Origin: Clostridia bacterium
GTDB taxonomy: Bacteria > Bacillota > Clostridia > Oscillospirales > Acutalibacteraceae
NCBI GenBank assembly: GCA_029007095.1
Contig: JAQXHF010000027.1
Span: forward strand, 1 to 47,119
Reading direction: 5' to 3'
Length of the DNA: 47,119 bases
Shown: positions 7,720-15,782 of the stretch, in pieces
Layout of the letters: every line of letters starts with the position of its first letter
Numbering within the stretch: position 1 is the first letter of the stretch
Position numbers and translations under genes: made by a program
Notes under the pieces: model-generated
Told to the model about the DNA's origin: nothing
Seen by the model: only the letters and a program-made list of their open reading frames with translations
Database searches by the model: none

Positions 7720-7768
7720 TTGACATTAGTCGGTATATAGAATAAAATAAGATTGAGAGTAATTCTCA
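7720..7768 (+). promoter_or_regulatory. Promoter of the VanY-type gene with a Fur-family-like box
   Basis: TTGACA (7720-7725) and TAAAAT (7743-7748) are 17 bp apart, predicting a start near 7755. Exactly there lies TGAGAGTAATTCTCA (7754-7768), a near-perfect 7-1-7 inverted repeat. The Fur-family consensus is TGATAATNATTATCA; the site matches 11 of the 14 specified positions by eye. Regulation by Fur, Zur or PerR is a hypothesis only. Confidence 0.5.
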
Positions 7769-7795
7769 TATATAAAAAATAAAGGAATGAACTTA

Positions 7796-8680
7796 ATGAA
7801 CAAGAAATTTACTCCGAAACTTATAAAGCAAATATGTATCGAAGCTCTTGTCGTTATTATTGCAGTTACAGCAGTAGGCGGTGCAGTCATTACCCATCAG
7901 CAATATAAATCGAACAAATCTCCCGAATCCGACTCAGCCGTCAGCGATTCATCAACGACCGAAGAGCCGGACGGTACATCGGAGGTGAACACCACGAATC
8001 AAAGCACAACAAATTCAACTCAAAACAACGAATCGACAACTTCAAAAAACGAAGCGACGGTAAATAATTCGGATTTTCCGTATGCATATGCCGGATTCAC
8101 TCCGAAAATTACGGATGTAAATGTCGACCTTTCAAAATTTATAGTAAACGGTAAATATGCGCTGCCGGAGGGTTACAAGCCGACTCTTGCCGAAGCGGTA
8201 AAGGGTTCGGGCGTACAGCTTGATTACCGTGTAGCTCCATATTATCAGGCTATGTATGACGCCGCCAAAAAGGACGGAATTACTCTGACTCCGATATCCG
8301 GCTACCGCTCGTACGAGAGACAGAAGAATAACTTTGAAAATCGCATTAAGCAATATATGAACGAGGGTATGGATAAGACGGAAGCTACCAAAAAGGCCGC
8401 CGAAATCATTATGATACCCGGTTCGAGCGAACACAATGCCGGTCTTGCGATGGATATATGCTCTCTTTCGGAAAGCTTTGAGAATACCGACGAGTTTGCA
8501 TGGCTCAATGAGCATGCCGCGGATTACGGATTTATTCTTCGATATCCTAAGGCTGCCGAAAAGCGAGAAATAACGGGCGTTACCTATGAGCCTTGGCACT
8601 ATCGTTATGTAGGCGTTGAAGCGGCAAAAGATATCAAAAGCAGAGGAATTACCCTCGAAGAATATCTCGGTTTAAACTGA
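7796..8680 (+). CDS. D-alanyl-D-alanine carboxypeptidase, VanY/M15B type
   Basis: Cell-wall peptidase predicted to trim the terminal D-Ala of peptidoglycan stem peptides outside the membrane. It is 294 residues from the second ATG, which has AAAGGA at 9 nt; the ORF-track ATG abuts the site. A single membrane anchor (about residues 13-32) is followed by a long Ser/Thr/Asn/Glu-rich linker to about residue 85. The M15B core is complete: SGYRSYERQ, the zinc motif SEHNAGLAMD (H213, D220) and EPWHYR (E265, H268). The gene has its own promoter and ends with its stop directly abutting that of the convergent sugar transferase. No van resistance genes lie nearby, so a housekeeping role is likely. Confidence 0.92.
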   Translation: MNKKFTPKLIKQICIEALVVIIAVTAVGGAVITHQQYKSNKSPESDSAVSDSSTTEEPDGTSEVNTTNQSTTNSTQNNESTTSKNEATVNNSDFPYAYAGFTPKITDVNVDLSKFIVNGKYALPEGYKPTLAEAVKGSGVQLDYRVAPYYQAMYDAAKKDGITLTPISGYRSYERQKNNFENRIKQYMNEGMDKTEATKKAAEIIMIPGSSEHNAGLAMDICSLSESFENTDEFAWLNEHAADYGFILRYPKAAEKREITGVTYEPWHYRYVGVEAAKDIKSRGITLEEYLGLN

Positions 8681-9256
8681 TTATTTCTCTCGCTTGCCTT
8701 CGTTTATATCGGAACGGCAGATAACCTTACCGACGGTTTTGAAAATAATTTTAATATCCAGCCAAAAGCTCTGATTATCGACATATTCCTTGTCGAGCAG
8801 GGCTTTTTCTTTATATCCGAGGTTATCTCTTCCGTTAACCTGAGCGAGCCCCGTCATACCGGGCCTGACCGAATAGACTCCGTATTCCTCCCGGAGCTTC
8901 CTGATTTCGCTTTCTGCCGGAATCAGCGGACGCGGGCCGACAACGCTCATAGTGCCGTTAAGGATATTAAAAAGCTGCGGCAGCTCGTCGATGCTGGTTG
9001 ATCGGAGAAATTTTCCCGTTTTTGTAATTTTACTGTGTGCGTCGGCAAGCTCGCCCGTGGCAAAGTCTCCGACTCCGTTTTTCATAGTGCGAAATTTATA
9101 TACATTAAATAGCTTGTTATCTTTACCTACTCTCTCCTGCTTAAAAAGAACCGGACCTCCGTCATCAAGGAGAATTACCACAGAAACTACAAGGAAGAGC
9201 GGAGAAAGCAGAATGATCGCAATTAAGCTGGAAATAAAGTCAAAAATCCGTTTCAC
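8681..9256 (-). CDS. Undecaprenyl-phosphate sugar phosphotransferase (PglC-like)
   Basis: Initiating transferase for a surface polysaccharide or glycan: moves a sugar-1-phosphate from a UDP-sugar onto undecaprenyl phosphate at the inner membrane face. At 191 residues it is the minimal monotopic form (bacterial sugar transferase family), without the extra membrane domain of WbaP. Visible features are a re-entrant hydrophobic helix (about 5-30), GPVLFKQERVG, YKFRTM, the DE pair in SIDELPQ, SVVGPRP and RPGMTGLAQVNGR. It lies 21 nt after the cyclase gene in the prfB direction. No other polysaccharide genes adjoin it, although galU and a GT2 gene lie about 5 kb away. Confidence 0.9.
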   Translation of the reverse strand: MKRIFDFISSLIAIILLSPLFLVVSVVILLDDGGPVLFKQERVGKDNKLFNVYKFRTMKNGVGDFATGELADAHSKITKTGKFLRSTSIDELPQLFNILNGTMSVVGPRPLIPAESEIRKLREEYGVYSVRPGMTGLAQVNGRDNLGYKEKALLDKEYVDNQSFWLDIKIIFKTVGKVICRSDINEGKREK

Positions 9257-9277
9257 CGTTGAAACCTCCGTAAATCC

Positions 9278-9883
9278 TTACTTGATTCTGTTCCATAGAA
9301 TGTAGTCGTCAATAAGCACCGCTCTGACCGGCGCGCCCTCAATAGCTCCCATTTTAACAGGAAGAGCTATCAGATAGTAATCTCCCGGTTCAACGCCGGA
9401 CAAATCGAGATTTTCAAGTATGGCGACTCCGTTTTGCAGGAAAGCCTTGTGCGGCTTTAACTGATTGCCGCTTTTCCCTATCGAATCGGCGTCGGTTCCT
9501 ATAAGGCAAAGTCCCGAATCGAGAGCCTCATATGCCGCGCTCTCCATAAAGAAGCTCTGAGAGTCACCTTTTATCAGCAAACGCTCGCAGCTTTTCGGGA
9601 AAAAACGGTCTACATATTCACCGGTTATAACCCCCGGCGGAACCTCTATAACCGTGCATTTGCCTATATATTTATTGAGATCAACCTCGTCAATATTCAG
9701 ACCGCCATCAAGGAAATGGCTCGGCGCGTCCGAATGTGTGCCTGTATGAACGCAGGCGTACACCGCGGAAAGATTGCAGTCGTCGCCCCGGCTGATGGAT
9801 TTAACGCTGTCGAGCTTGGTTTCCGGATCTCCGGGATATTCAAGCGTCGTGAGCAGCGGTCTGGAAATATCAACAATGTTCAT
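9278..9883 (-). CDS. Cyclase-family hydrolase (kynurenine formamidase-like)
   Basis: Metal-dependent hydrolase of the putative cyclase family (the fold of bacterial kynurenine formamidase KynB), 201 residues. The family signature HTGTHSDAPSHF carries the metal-binding His and Asp residues. The N-terminus (VDISRPLLTTLEYPGDP) is also typical. No other kynurenine-pathway genes are visible here, so an N-formylkynurenine substrate should not be assumed; the family includes cyclic-amide and ester hydrolases. It starts 15 nt after the prfB stop with a good AGAGGAAA site, so it is probably cotranscribed with prfB. Confidence 0.85.
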   Translation of the reverse strand: MNIVDISRPLLTTLEYPGDPETKLDSVKSISRGDDCNLSAVYACVHTGTHSDAPSHFLDGGLNIDEVDLNKYIGKCTVIEVPPGVITGEYVDRFFPKSCERLLIKGDSQSFFMESAAYEALDSGLCLIGTDADSIGKSGNQLKPHKAFLQNGVAILENLDLSGVEPGDYYLIALPVKMGAIEGAPVRAVLIDDYILWNRIK

Positions 9884-9898
9884 AATTATTTCCTCTTT

Positions 9899-11017
9899 TT
9901 ATTTTTGGCTCTCGTTAAGAGAAGCCTGTTTGAGATAGGCGTTTATAAATCCGTCAAGATCGCCGTCCATAACGGCGTTTATGTTACCTGCTTCGTAGCC
10001 TGTTCTGTGGTCCTTTACGAGAGTGTACGGCATGAAAACATACGAGCGAATCTGACTGCCCCAACCGATTTCTTTCTGCTCGCCCTTGATGTCCTCGATT
10101 TTATCAAGATGCTCTCTCTCTTTGATTTCAAGCAGCTTTGATTTAAGCATACGCATAGCAACCTCTCGGTTCTGGTGCTGGCTTCTTTCAACCTGACAGG
10201 ATACTACAATGTTTGTGGGAATATGGATAAGTCTGACGGCGGAGGAGGTTTTGTTGACTTTCTGACCGCCGGCGCCGGAGGCTCTGTAAACCTCCATTCT
10301 GATATCTTCGGGATTTATCTCGACATCTATCGTGTCGTCGATTTCGGGCATAACTTCAAGAGACGCAAAAGAGGTGTGGCGTCTGCCCGACGAGTCGAAT
10401 GGTGAAACGCGGACAAGTCTGTGAACTCCCGCTTCGCTTTTCATATATCCGTAGGCGTTTTCGCCCTCGATACAGAGAACCGCCGATTTCAGTCCTGCTT
10501 CATCACCGTCAAGGAAGTCTATCATACTAACCTTAAAGCCGTGCTGTTCGCCCCAATGAGTATACATTCTGACGAGCATCTGAGTCCAATCCTGAGCCTC
10601 TGTTCCGCCTGCGCCTGCATGGAATGTCAGAACGGCATTTTTGTTATCGTATTCGCCGGAAAGCAGTGTGCTTAATGTCTGCTTGTCAAGCTCGGCAGCA
10701 AACTCTTTAACGCTTGACTGACACTCTTCGAGCATATCGAGGTCTTCTTCCTCGTCCGAAAGCTCAATCATTGTGAGCGTATCGTCAAAGGAAGCGGCAA
10801 GATTTTCATACTTTGAAATTTTATTTTTTAGGAAAGCGATTTTTTGCAGAACGACCTGAGTAGAGCCGATATCGTCCCAGAAACCATCCTCTGCGGTTTT
10901 AGCTTCAAGCTCGGCAACTTCCTTTTTCATATTTTCAAGTCCGAGAGCTTCGCCAAGCTCCTTTAATTTATCTTTGTATTCGAGCAAATTCAGTCTTAAT
11001 TCTTCAAACTGTATCAT
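9899..11017 (-). CDS. prfB: Peptide chain release factor 2
   Basis: RF2 recognises UGA and UAA stop codons and triggers peptide release. The 372 residues include the tripeptide anticodon SPF (205-207, in RVSPFDSS) and the catalytic GGQ (250-252, in GAGGQKVN). The reading frame is continuous from the N-terminal helix onward, so the in-frame UGA and programmed +1 frameshift that autoregulate many prfB genes are absent. The ATG at 11017 has no evident Shine-Dalgarno site, and an in-frame TGA lies just upstream, which excludes an earlier start. It heads a probable operon with the cyclase and sugar transferase. Confidence 0.96.
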   Translation of the reverse strand: MIQFEELRLNLLEYKDKLKELGEALGLENMKKEVAELEAKTAEDGFWDDIGSTQVVLQKIAFLKNKISKYENLAASFDDTLTMIELSDEEEDLDMLEECQSSVKEFAAELDKQTLSTLLSGEYDNKNAVLTFHAGAGGTEAQDWTQMLVRMYTHWGEQHGFKVSMIDFLDGDEAGLKSAVLCIEGENAYGYMKSEAGVHRLVRVSPFDSSGRRHTSFASLEVMPEIDDTIDVEINPEDIRMEVYRASGAGGQKVNKTSSAVRLIHIPTNIVVSCQVERSQHQNREVAMRMLKSKLLEIKEREHLDKIEDIKGEQKEIGWGSQIRSYVFMPYTLVKDHRTGYEAGNINAVMDGDLDGFINAYLKQASLNESQK

Positions 11018-11029
11018 TGACAGTCACAC

Positions 11030-11133
11030 GGTACGGGTAATTTATACAGATTTTCGTACCATTTCCTTTCGTAGTATTCTATGCAGACATAGTTTTACCA
11101 ATTGATTATACAGTAAAAATCGCATAATGTAAA
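11030..11133 (-). promoter_or_regulatory. prfB promoter and leader with a mini-ORF
   Basis: Minus-strand TTTACA (11128-11133) and TATAAT (11105-11110) are 17 bp apart, so transcription should start near 11098 and give a leader of about 80 nt. The leader holds a tiny ORF, MVRKSV-stop (11042-11062), with AAAGGA only 1 nt before its ATG. A 6-bp inverted repeat GGTACG/CGTACC (11030-11060) spans most of that ORF. Since prfB itself lacks a Shine-Dalgarno site, this fold might bring AAAGGA nearer its AUG. The promoter is well supported; the leader role is speculation. Confidence 0.5.
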
Positions 11134-11279
11134 GAAAAGATTTAAAAGTTTATATTAAATTTGTTAAAATTTCAGCTACAATAATATTATAACCTGTGTT
11201 ATAATAATTAAAGTGAAAAAATATAGGTTGTATGGTGGGAGCTTGCCGCCATTAATAAATCCTAATCAGAGGTTGAAAT

Positions 11280-12239
11280 ATGCAGTATAAAAATGCTATT
11301 TGCGACGGCTGTTCAAAGCCGCTTGACAATGAAGAAGATATAGTGGTCTGTCCCGTCTGCGGAACTCCCCAGCACAGGGAATGTTACTCAAAAGAGGGCA
11401 AATGCGTAAACGAAGCTAAGCACTCCGAGGGGTTTGTGTGGCAGAAACCGGAGCCTGTGGAAACGGAAAATTCCGCCCTGCCGCCGGAGAACGGCATAGA
11501 GGAAAAAAAGCCTGTGCCTATCATAATAAGTCCACAGAATGTAGGCGAGCTTGACAGAGTTTTTCTTGACGGAGTCGGCAGTAATCCTGACGAGGAGATC
11601 TGCGGCGGAGTCAAAGTTCGCGACGCAGCGTTCTTTATTCAGAACGGAGCTAAGAAATATATTAGAAAATTTAAAAAAATTAAAAATATTTCGTGGAACT
11701 GGGGTGCGTTTTTCTTCGCTCCGTACTGGTTCTTTTACAGGAAGCTTTACAAGCTCGGCTTTGTTTTCCTGAGTCTTATAATTGCGGCTACCGTTATGGT
11801 AAGTCCCATCTCTCAAAAGGCAAGCAGCGAAAGCGAAACATTATATAATTATATTTCGAGCAACGAGATTGTCGAGTTGCAGAAAGAATACTCGGAAAAT
11901 CCGAATGATGAAGCCGTTGCTGCAAAAATGACCGAGGCGACCGAAAAAATGTATACGCTCGCGGAGAGTATGATTAAATATTCCTCGATAGTTTTTGCCG
12001 TAACATTTCTGATACCGAATACCGTTGCGGCTCTGATTGCCGACACGCAGTACAGAAAGAAAATGTCGGATACCGTAAAGCTTGCAAGAGGGATATCCTC
12101 CAAAGGTCAGTCCGAAACAGCGAGATTTACCCTGCTGAAACGCGGCGGAGTGTCCTTTACGGCGGCGCTCGCAAGCATTGTTGCGGGAATGTATATGCCG
12201 AGTCTGCTGCTTATGCTTGCACAGGCTTTGGCGCGGTGA
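11280..12239 (+). CDS. RING-finger-like zinc domain fused to a DUF2628 membrane protein
   Basis: A 319-residue protein in two parts. The N-terminus has a zinc-binding module with C8, C11, C24, C27, H32, C35 and C42, the spacing of the prokaryotic RING finger family. After a linker rich in Pro and Glu comes a membrane region opening with WNWGAFFFAPYWFFYRKLYK, the signature of DUF2628 proteins. About four hydrophobic helices follow, with a soluble loop between the second and third. The function is unknown. The zinc module should lie in the cytoplasm. AGAGGT precedes the ATG. The 260-nt region upstream carries the divergent prfB promoter, a possible TTGTTA-18-TATTAT promoter (11161-11190) and a 7-bp hairpin (ATGGTGG/CCGCCAT) before the start. 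Confidence 0.7.
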   Translation: MQYKNAICDGCSKPLDNEEDIVVCPVCGTPQHRECYSKEGKCVNEAKHSEGFVWQKPEPVETENSALPPENGIEEKKPVPIIISPQNVGELDRVFLDGVGSNPDEEICGGVKVRDAAFFIQNGAKKYIRKFKKIKNISWNWGAFFFAPYWFFYRKLYKLGFVFLSLIIAATVMVSPISQKASSESETLYNYISSNEIVELQKEYSENPNDEAVAAKMTEATEKMYTLAESMIKYSSIVFAVTFLIPNTVAALIADTQYRKKMSDTVKLARGISSKGQSETARFTLLKRGGVSFTAALASIVAGMYMPSLLLMLAQALAR

Positions 12240-12306
12240 TAAAACAGAATAAGGTTTAGTTTTTGTCGGAATTTAACAGCGAAGACGAAAAATTTGGGGG
12301 ATGGCA

Positions 12307-13947
12307 ATGGAGATTACCGATATTTTAGGTCTGCTCGGCGGACTTGCCCTGTTCCTGTACGGTATGCGTATGATGAGTGACGGACTTGAAGACGCAGCCG
12401 GAAACCGAATGAAACAAATACTTGAGCGGCTGACATCAAACCGCTTTTTGGGCGTTGCCGTCGGCGCGGGTATTACCGCGGTTATTCAATCCTCGTCTGC
12501 GACAACCGTTATGGTAGTCGGATTTGTCAATTCCGGCATAATGACGCTCAGCCAGGCGGTCTGGATAATTATGGGCGCAAACATCGGTACTACGATAACA
12601 GGTCAGCTTATTGCTCTTGATGTCGGTATGCTTGCTCCGCTTTTCGCGTTCATCGGAGTTGCGATGATAGTATTCCTGAAAGCGCCGAAAACGCATTGCG
12701 TCGGCAAGATACTTGCAGGTCTCGGCATAATCTTTATCGGTATGGATATGATGGGCTCGGCAACATTGCCGTTGCAGCAGTCGGAAGTCTTCGTTTCTCT
12801 TATGACGAAGTTTTCAAATCCCCTTATCGGTATTTTGGCAGGAGCGGTATTTACCGCGGTTATTCAGTCGTCGTCTGCTTCGGTAGGAATACTTCAAACT
12901 CTCGCGACATCGGGACTTATCAGCTTTCCAAATGCCGTTTATGTGCTTTTCGGTCAGAATATCGGTACCTGCGTAACGGCTTTGATAGCTTCTGTCGGCG
13001 CTAACCGAAGCGCAAAGAGAACTACGATTATACACTTGCTTTTCAATATAATAGGAACAGTCGTTTTCACGGTACTGTGTCTCTCATTGCCGATTGCGGA
13101 GCTTGTCGGAGGTATAACTCCGGGCGAGCCTGCGAAACAGATTGCGAATATGCATACGATATTTAATATAGCTTCAACTCTGTTGCTTCTGCCTTTCGGC
13201 AATTATATGGCGAAGTTTGCCGAGAGAATTTTCCCGGACAAGGCTTCGGCTTCTAACGAACCTCGCTCTATCGCCGCGCTCAACGAGGAATACAGACGGA
13301 ATATAACCCACCTCGGCGCGTCGGCCATACACACCGATTTGCTTCAAAAGGAAATTTCGGAAATGGTTGCTCTTGCGGCAAAGAATGCGGACGATTGTTT
13401 CAGATGTATCCTTGAAAGGGATTCTTCGAGGCTCCCCGGCATAACCGAAGCGGAAGAAAAAATAGATTGTATGAACAATGAAATATCGCAGTATATTTCA
13501 AAAATCCTGATTCACAACAACAGTAAGGACAGCGTATCGGACATCGAGGATTATTTCCTGATAACCGGCAATGCAGAGAGAATCAGCGACCACGCTATGA
13601 ACATCGGCGGATATATTAAGGTTATAGAGCGCAAAAATATAAAATTCTCCGAGCAGGCTATTGATGAAATAGAAAATATGCGTGAAACCGTACAGAGCGT
13701 TTTGGGCAAAGCAATGAATCCCGGCGGAGATATATATAATTGGCTTTCGGATATATCTGAAATGGAGCAGAAAATTGACGATATGACCGCCGCTTTCCGC
13801 GAAAATCATCTTGACAGAATGCGTAAAGGAGTATGCTCCGAGGAGTCATGCGTACTGTTTTCCGAGCTTTTGACAGACTTTGAAAGACTCGGTGACCATA
13901 CGCTTAATATAGCTCAGGCTTATGCCGATATTTATTTGAGAAAATAA
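12307..13947 (+). CDS. Na+/phosphate cotransporter with PhoU-like C-terminus
   Basis: Predicted sodium-dependent phosphate symporter of the NptA/PNaS (Na_Pi_cotrans) family, 546 residues. The two inverted membrane repeats each carry the QSSS motif: QSSSATTVM (about residue 56) and QSSSASVGI (about residue 190). The last 220 residues are helical and PhoU-like, with the EDYFLITGNAERISDHA and FERLGDHTLNIA segments typical of bacterial members. The second ATG is preferred because GGGGG lies 6 nt ahead of it and directly abuts the ORF-track ATG. It starts 67 nt after the RING/DUF2628 gene with no strong terminator between them. Confidence 0.92.
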   Translation: MEITDILGLLGGLALFLYGMRMMSDGLEDAAGNRMKQILERLTSNRFLGVAVGAGITAVIQSSSATTVMVVGFVNSGIMTLSQAVWIIMGANIGTTITGQLIALDVGMLAPLFAFIGVAMIVFLKAPKTHCVGKILAGLGIIFIGMDMMGSATLPLQQSEVFVSLMTKFSNPLIGILAGAVFTAVIQSSSASVGILQTLATSGLISFPNAVYVLFGQNIGTCVTALIASVGANRSAKRTTIIHLLFNIIGTVVFTVLCLSLPIAELVGGITPGEPAKQIANMHTIFNIASTLLLLPFGNYMAKFAERIFPDKASASNEPRSIAALNEEYRRNITHLGASAIHTDLLQKEISEMVALAAKNADDCFRCILERDSSRLPGITEAEEKIDCMNNEISQYISKILIHNNSKDSVSDIEDYFLITGNAERISDHAMNIGGYIKVIERKNIKFSEQAIDEIENMRETVQSVLGKAMNPGGDIYNWLSDISEMEQKIDDMTAAFRENHLDRMRKGVCSEESCVLFSELLTDFERLGDHTLNIAQAYADIYLRK

Positions 13948-13966
13948 ATATTTTTTGCAATTACTA

Positions 13967-13995
13967 TTGAAATTTTTAGGTATATGCGATAAACT
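13967..13995 (+). promoter_or_regulatory. galU promoter
   Basis: TTGAAA (13967-13972) and TAAACT (13990-13995) are 17 bp apart and lie 53 nt before the galU start. The -10 is imperfect, so confidence is moderate. Confidence 0.45.
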
Positions 13996-14048
13996 TTTAC
14001 AGGAATAAGCAAATATGAAATTATTATAAGGAAAAAGGAGTTTTAATT

Positions 14049-14936
14049 ATGAAGATCAAAAAGGCTATTATACCGGCGGCAGGTCTCGGAACGAGGGTGC
14101 TTCCGGCGTCGAAAGCAGTTCCCAAGGAGATGCTGAATATTGTCGATAAACCGGCTATTCAGTACATAGTTGAAGAAGCGGCTGCTGCCGGAATCGAGGA
14201 TATTCTCATCATCACCAACAGAGGTAAGGGCGTTATCGAGGATCACTTTGACCACAGCTACGAGCTTGAAGATAAGCTTTCAAAGAATCCGTCAAAGAAG
14301 GCTCTTTACGAGGATGTTCTCAAATGCTCTAATATTGCAAATATCTACTTCGTTCGTCAGAAAGAGACAAAGGGACTCGGCCACGCTATTATGTGCGCCA
14401 AGAATTTTGTCGGTAACGAGCCGTTTGCAATACTCTACGGCGATGATGTTATCATCAACAACGAGTATCCTGTAACAAAGCAGCTCGTCGATGTTTATGA
14501 AAAGACAGGCAAGGGCGTAGTAGGCGTTAAGGAAGTTCCGAGAAAGGATGTTTCCAAGTATTGCTCTCTCGATGTTACACCCTGCTCCGACGACGGTAAG
14601 CTTATGGATGTCCATAACATAATAGAGAAGCCGACCGATGATCAGATTATGTCCTGTTACTCCATTCTCGGCAGAGTTGTCGCACCTCCATGCGTATTCG
14701 ATTATCTTGCAGAGGATTTGGCAAACACTCCGGAGGGAGAGGAACTTTTCTTCACCGATACTCTTACAAGACTCGGCAAGGAAGACAATCTTCTTGCTCT
14801 TGACTTCGACGGAACCCGTTACGATATGGGCAACAAGCTCGGCATTATGAAAGCTAACTGCGAGGTTGCGCTTTCACATAAAGAAATAGGAGAGGACTTC
14901 AAGGCATACATCAAGGATTTGGCTTCGAAACTTTAA
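14049..14936 (+). CDS. galU: UTP-glucose-1-phosphate uridylyltransferase
   Basis: Makes UDP-glucose from UTP and glucose-1-phosphate, for glycolipids, polysaccharides and wall polymers. The 295 residues start with the nucleotide-binding signature AIIPAAGLGTRVLPASKAVPKEM. The family segments PAIQYIVEEA, YGDDVI and the EKP motif (NIIEKPTDDQ) are all present. AAAAAGGAG precedes the ATG. The gene ends with tandem stops TAATAA directly followed by the ATG of the GT2 gene, so the two are translationally coupled. The product may supply the UDP-sugar precursor used by neighbouring transferases. Confidence 0.96.
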   Translation: MKIKKAIIPAAGLGTRVLPASKAVPKEMLNIVDKPAIQYIVEEAAAAGIEDILIITNRGKGVIEDHFDHSYELEDKLSKNPSKKALYEDVLKCSNIANIYFVRQKETKGLGHAIMCAKNFVGNEPFAILYGDDVIINNEYPVTKQLVDVYEKTGKGVVGVKEVPRKDVSKYCSLDVTPCSDDGKLMDVHNIIEKPTDDQIMSCYSILGRVVAPPCVFDYLAEDLANTPEGEELFFTDTLTRLGKEDNLLALDFDGTRYDMGNKLGIMKANCEVALSHKEIGEDFKAYIKDLASKL

Positions 14937-14939
14937 TAA

Positions 14940-15692
14940 ATGACAATAGATGAAATAAAGCAAACGGAATTTACGGGTGCTTCGGTTTTTATGCCGGTAT
15001 ATGACGAGATTGACTCGGTTTTCAGGGCGGTTGAAATTATACTTTCAACCTGCGACAAGAGAGACATTACCGAGATAATCCTCATAATTTCAAAGCAGGG
15101 CGGAGAGCTTCACCGTTTGAAGCTCGAACCGCTCAAAGAGAAATATCCTGATGTGAAATTTAAAATTTTTGTGCAATCCCAAAACGGAGTCGGCGGCGCT
15201 TCGCGAGAAGCGATAGAAGTGTCCGACGGCTCTCATCTGATTTCCATAGCGGCGGATTTTCAGTTCGATCCGATTTGTGTTTCACAGCTCATAGAGTGCA
15301 GCAAAGCTCAGCCGGACAAGGTGTTTACAACTTCAAGATGGCTGATTAAGCATAATTTTGCAGGCTACTCCAAGGTAAAGAAAGTTTTTAATTTCCTCGG
15401 ACAGAGGTTTATATCCTTGCTTTACGGCGTTCGCCTGACAGATGTGACGACGCCGGTTCAGAGCTGTCCTACGATTTATTACAGACATCTTATTCTTGAA
15501 AGGGACGATTTTTCGTTTTTTGTTGAGGTTTCGCTCAAACTTTTGAGATTCGGTGCGGAGTTTAAGGAGATTCCGGTAAAATTTTATCCGAGAAAAGAGG
15601 GACGCTCCAACAACTCTTTCATAGAAACGATGAAATTCCTGCCCGTTACAGTTCACACAAGACTGATGAATAAAAATAAAATCATAAAATAA
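14940..15692 (+). CDS. GT2-family glycosyltransferase
   Basis: Predicted family 2 glycosyltransferase of 250 residues with the polyprenyl-phosphate mannosyltransferase-like layout. The N-terminal SVFMPVYDEIDSVFRAVE matches the nucleotide-sugar-binding strand and the usual PxYNE motif, here PVYDE. The acidic metal motif appears as AADFQFDP in place of the usual DADxQ. There are no transmembrane helices, so it would act at the cytoplasmic membrane face. It starts 3 nt after galU with only a distant AAGGAT, pointing to coupling with galU. The acceptor is unknown. It is followed by a strong hairpin. Confidence 0.8.
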   Translation: MTIDEIKQTEFTGASVFMPVYDEIDSVFRAVEIILSTCDKRDITEIILIISKQGGELHRLKLEPLKEKYPDVKFKIFVQSQNGVGGASREAIEVSDGSHLISIAADFQFDPICVSQLIECSKAQPDKVFTTSRWLIKHNFAGYSKVKKVFNFLGQRFISLLYGVRLTDVTTPVQSCPTIYYRHLILERDDFSFFVEVSLKLLRFGAEFKEIPVKFYPRKEGRSNNSFIETMKFLPVTVHTRLMNKNKIIK

Positions 15693-15702
15693 GCAAGTTT
15701 TT

Positions 15703-15752
15703 TCGGCGGCTTTGTAATTGACCTTTACAAAACCGCCGACTTGTTATATTAT
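15703..15752 (+). terminator. Terminator hairpin overlapping the next promoter
   Basis: A long inverted repeat, TCGGCGG-C-TTTGTAA (15703-15717) with TTACAAA-A-CCGCCGA (to 15739), closes around a 7-nt loop and is followed by TTGTTATATT. It should end the galU-GT2 transcript. The 3' arm also holds TTTACA (15724-15729), which is 17 bp from TATTAT (15747-15752), a good promoter for the acyltransferase gene. Terminator and promoter therefore share bases. Confidence 0.65.
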
Positions 15753-15782
15753 AGAGTTGCAGATTTTAATGCAGGTGTTTTT

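Noticed and set aside
7787-7795. ORF-track start of the VanY-type gene
   Set aside because: The ATG directly abuts AAAGGA with no spacing; the in-frame ATG 9 nt later has ideal spacing.
10930-11017. Programmed frameshift site in prfB
   Set aside because: The reading frame is open through the N-terminal region, with no in-frame TGA or CTTTGA slippery context.
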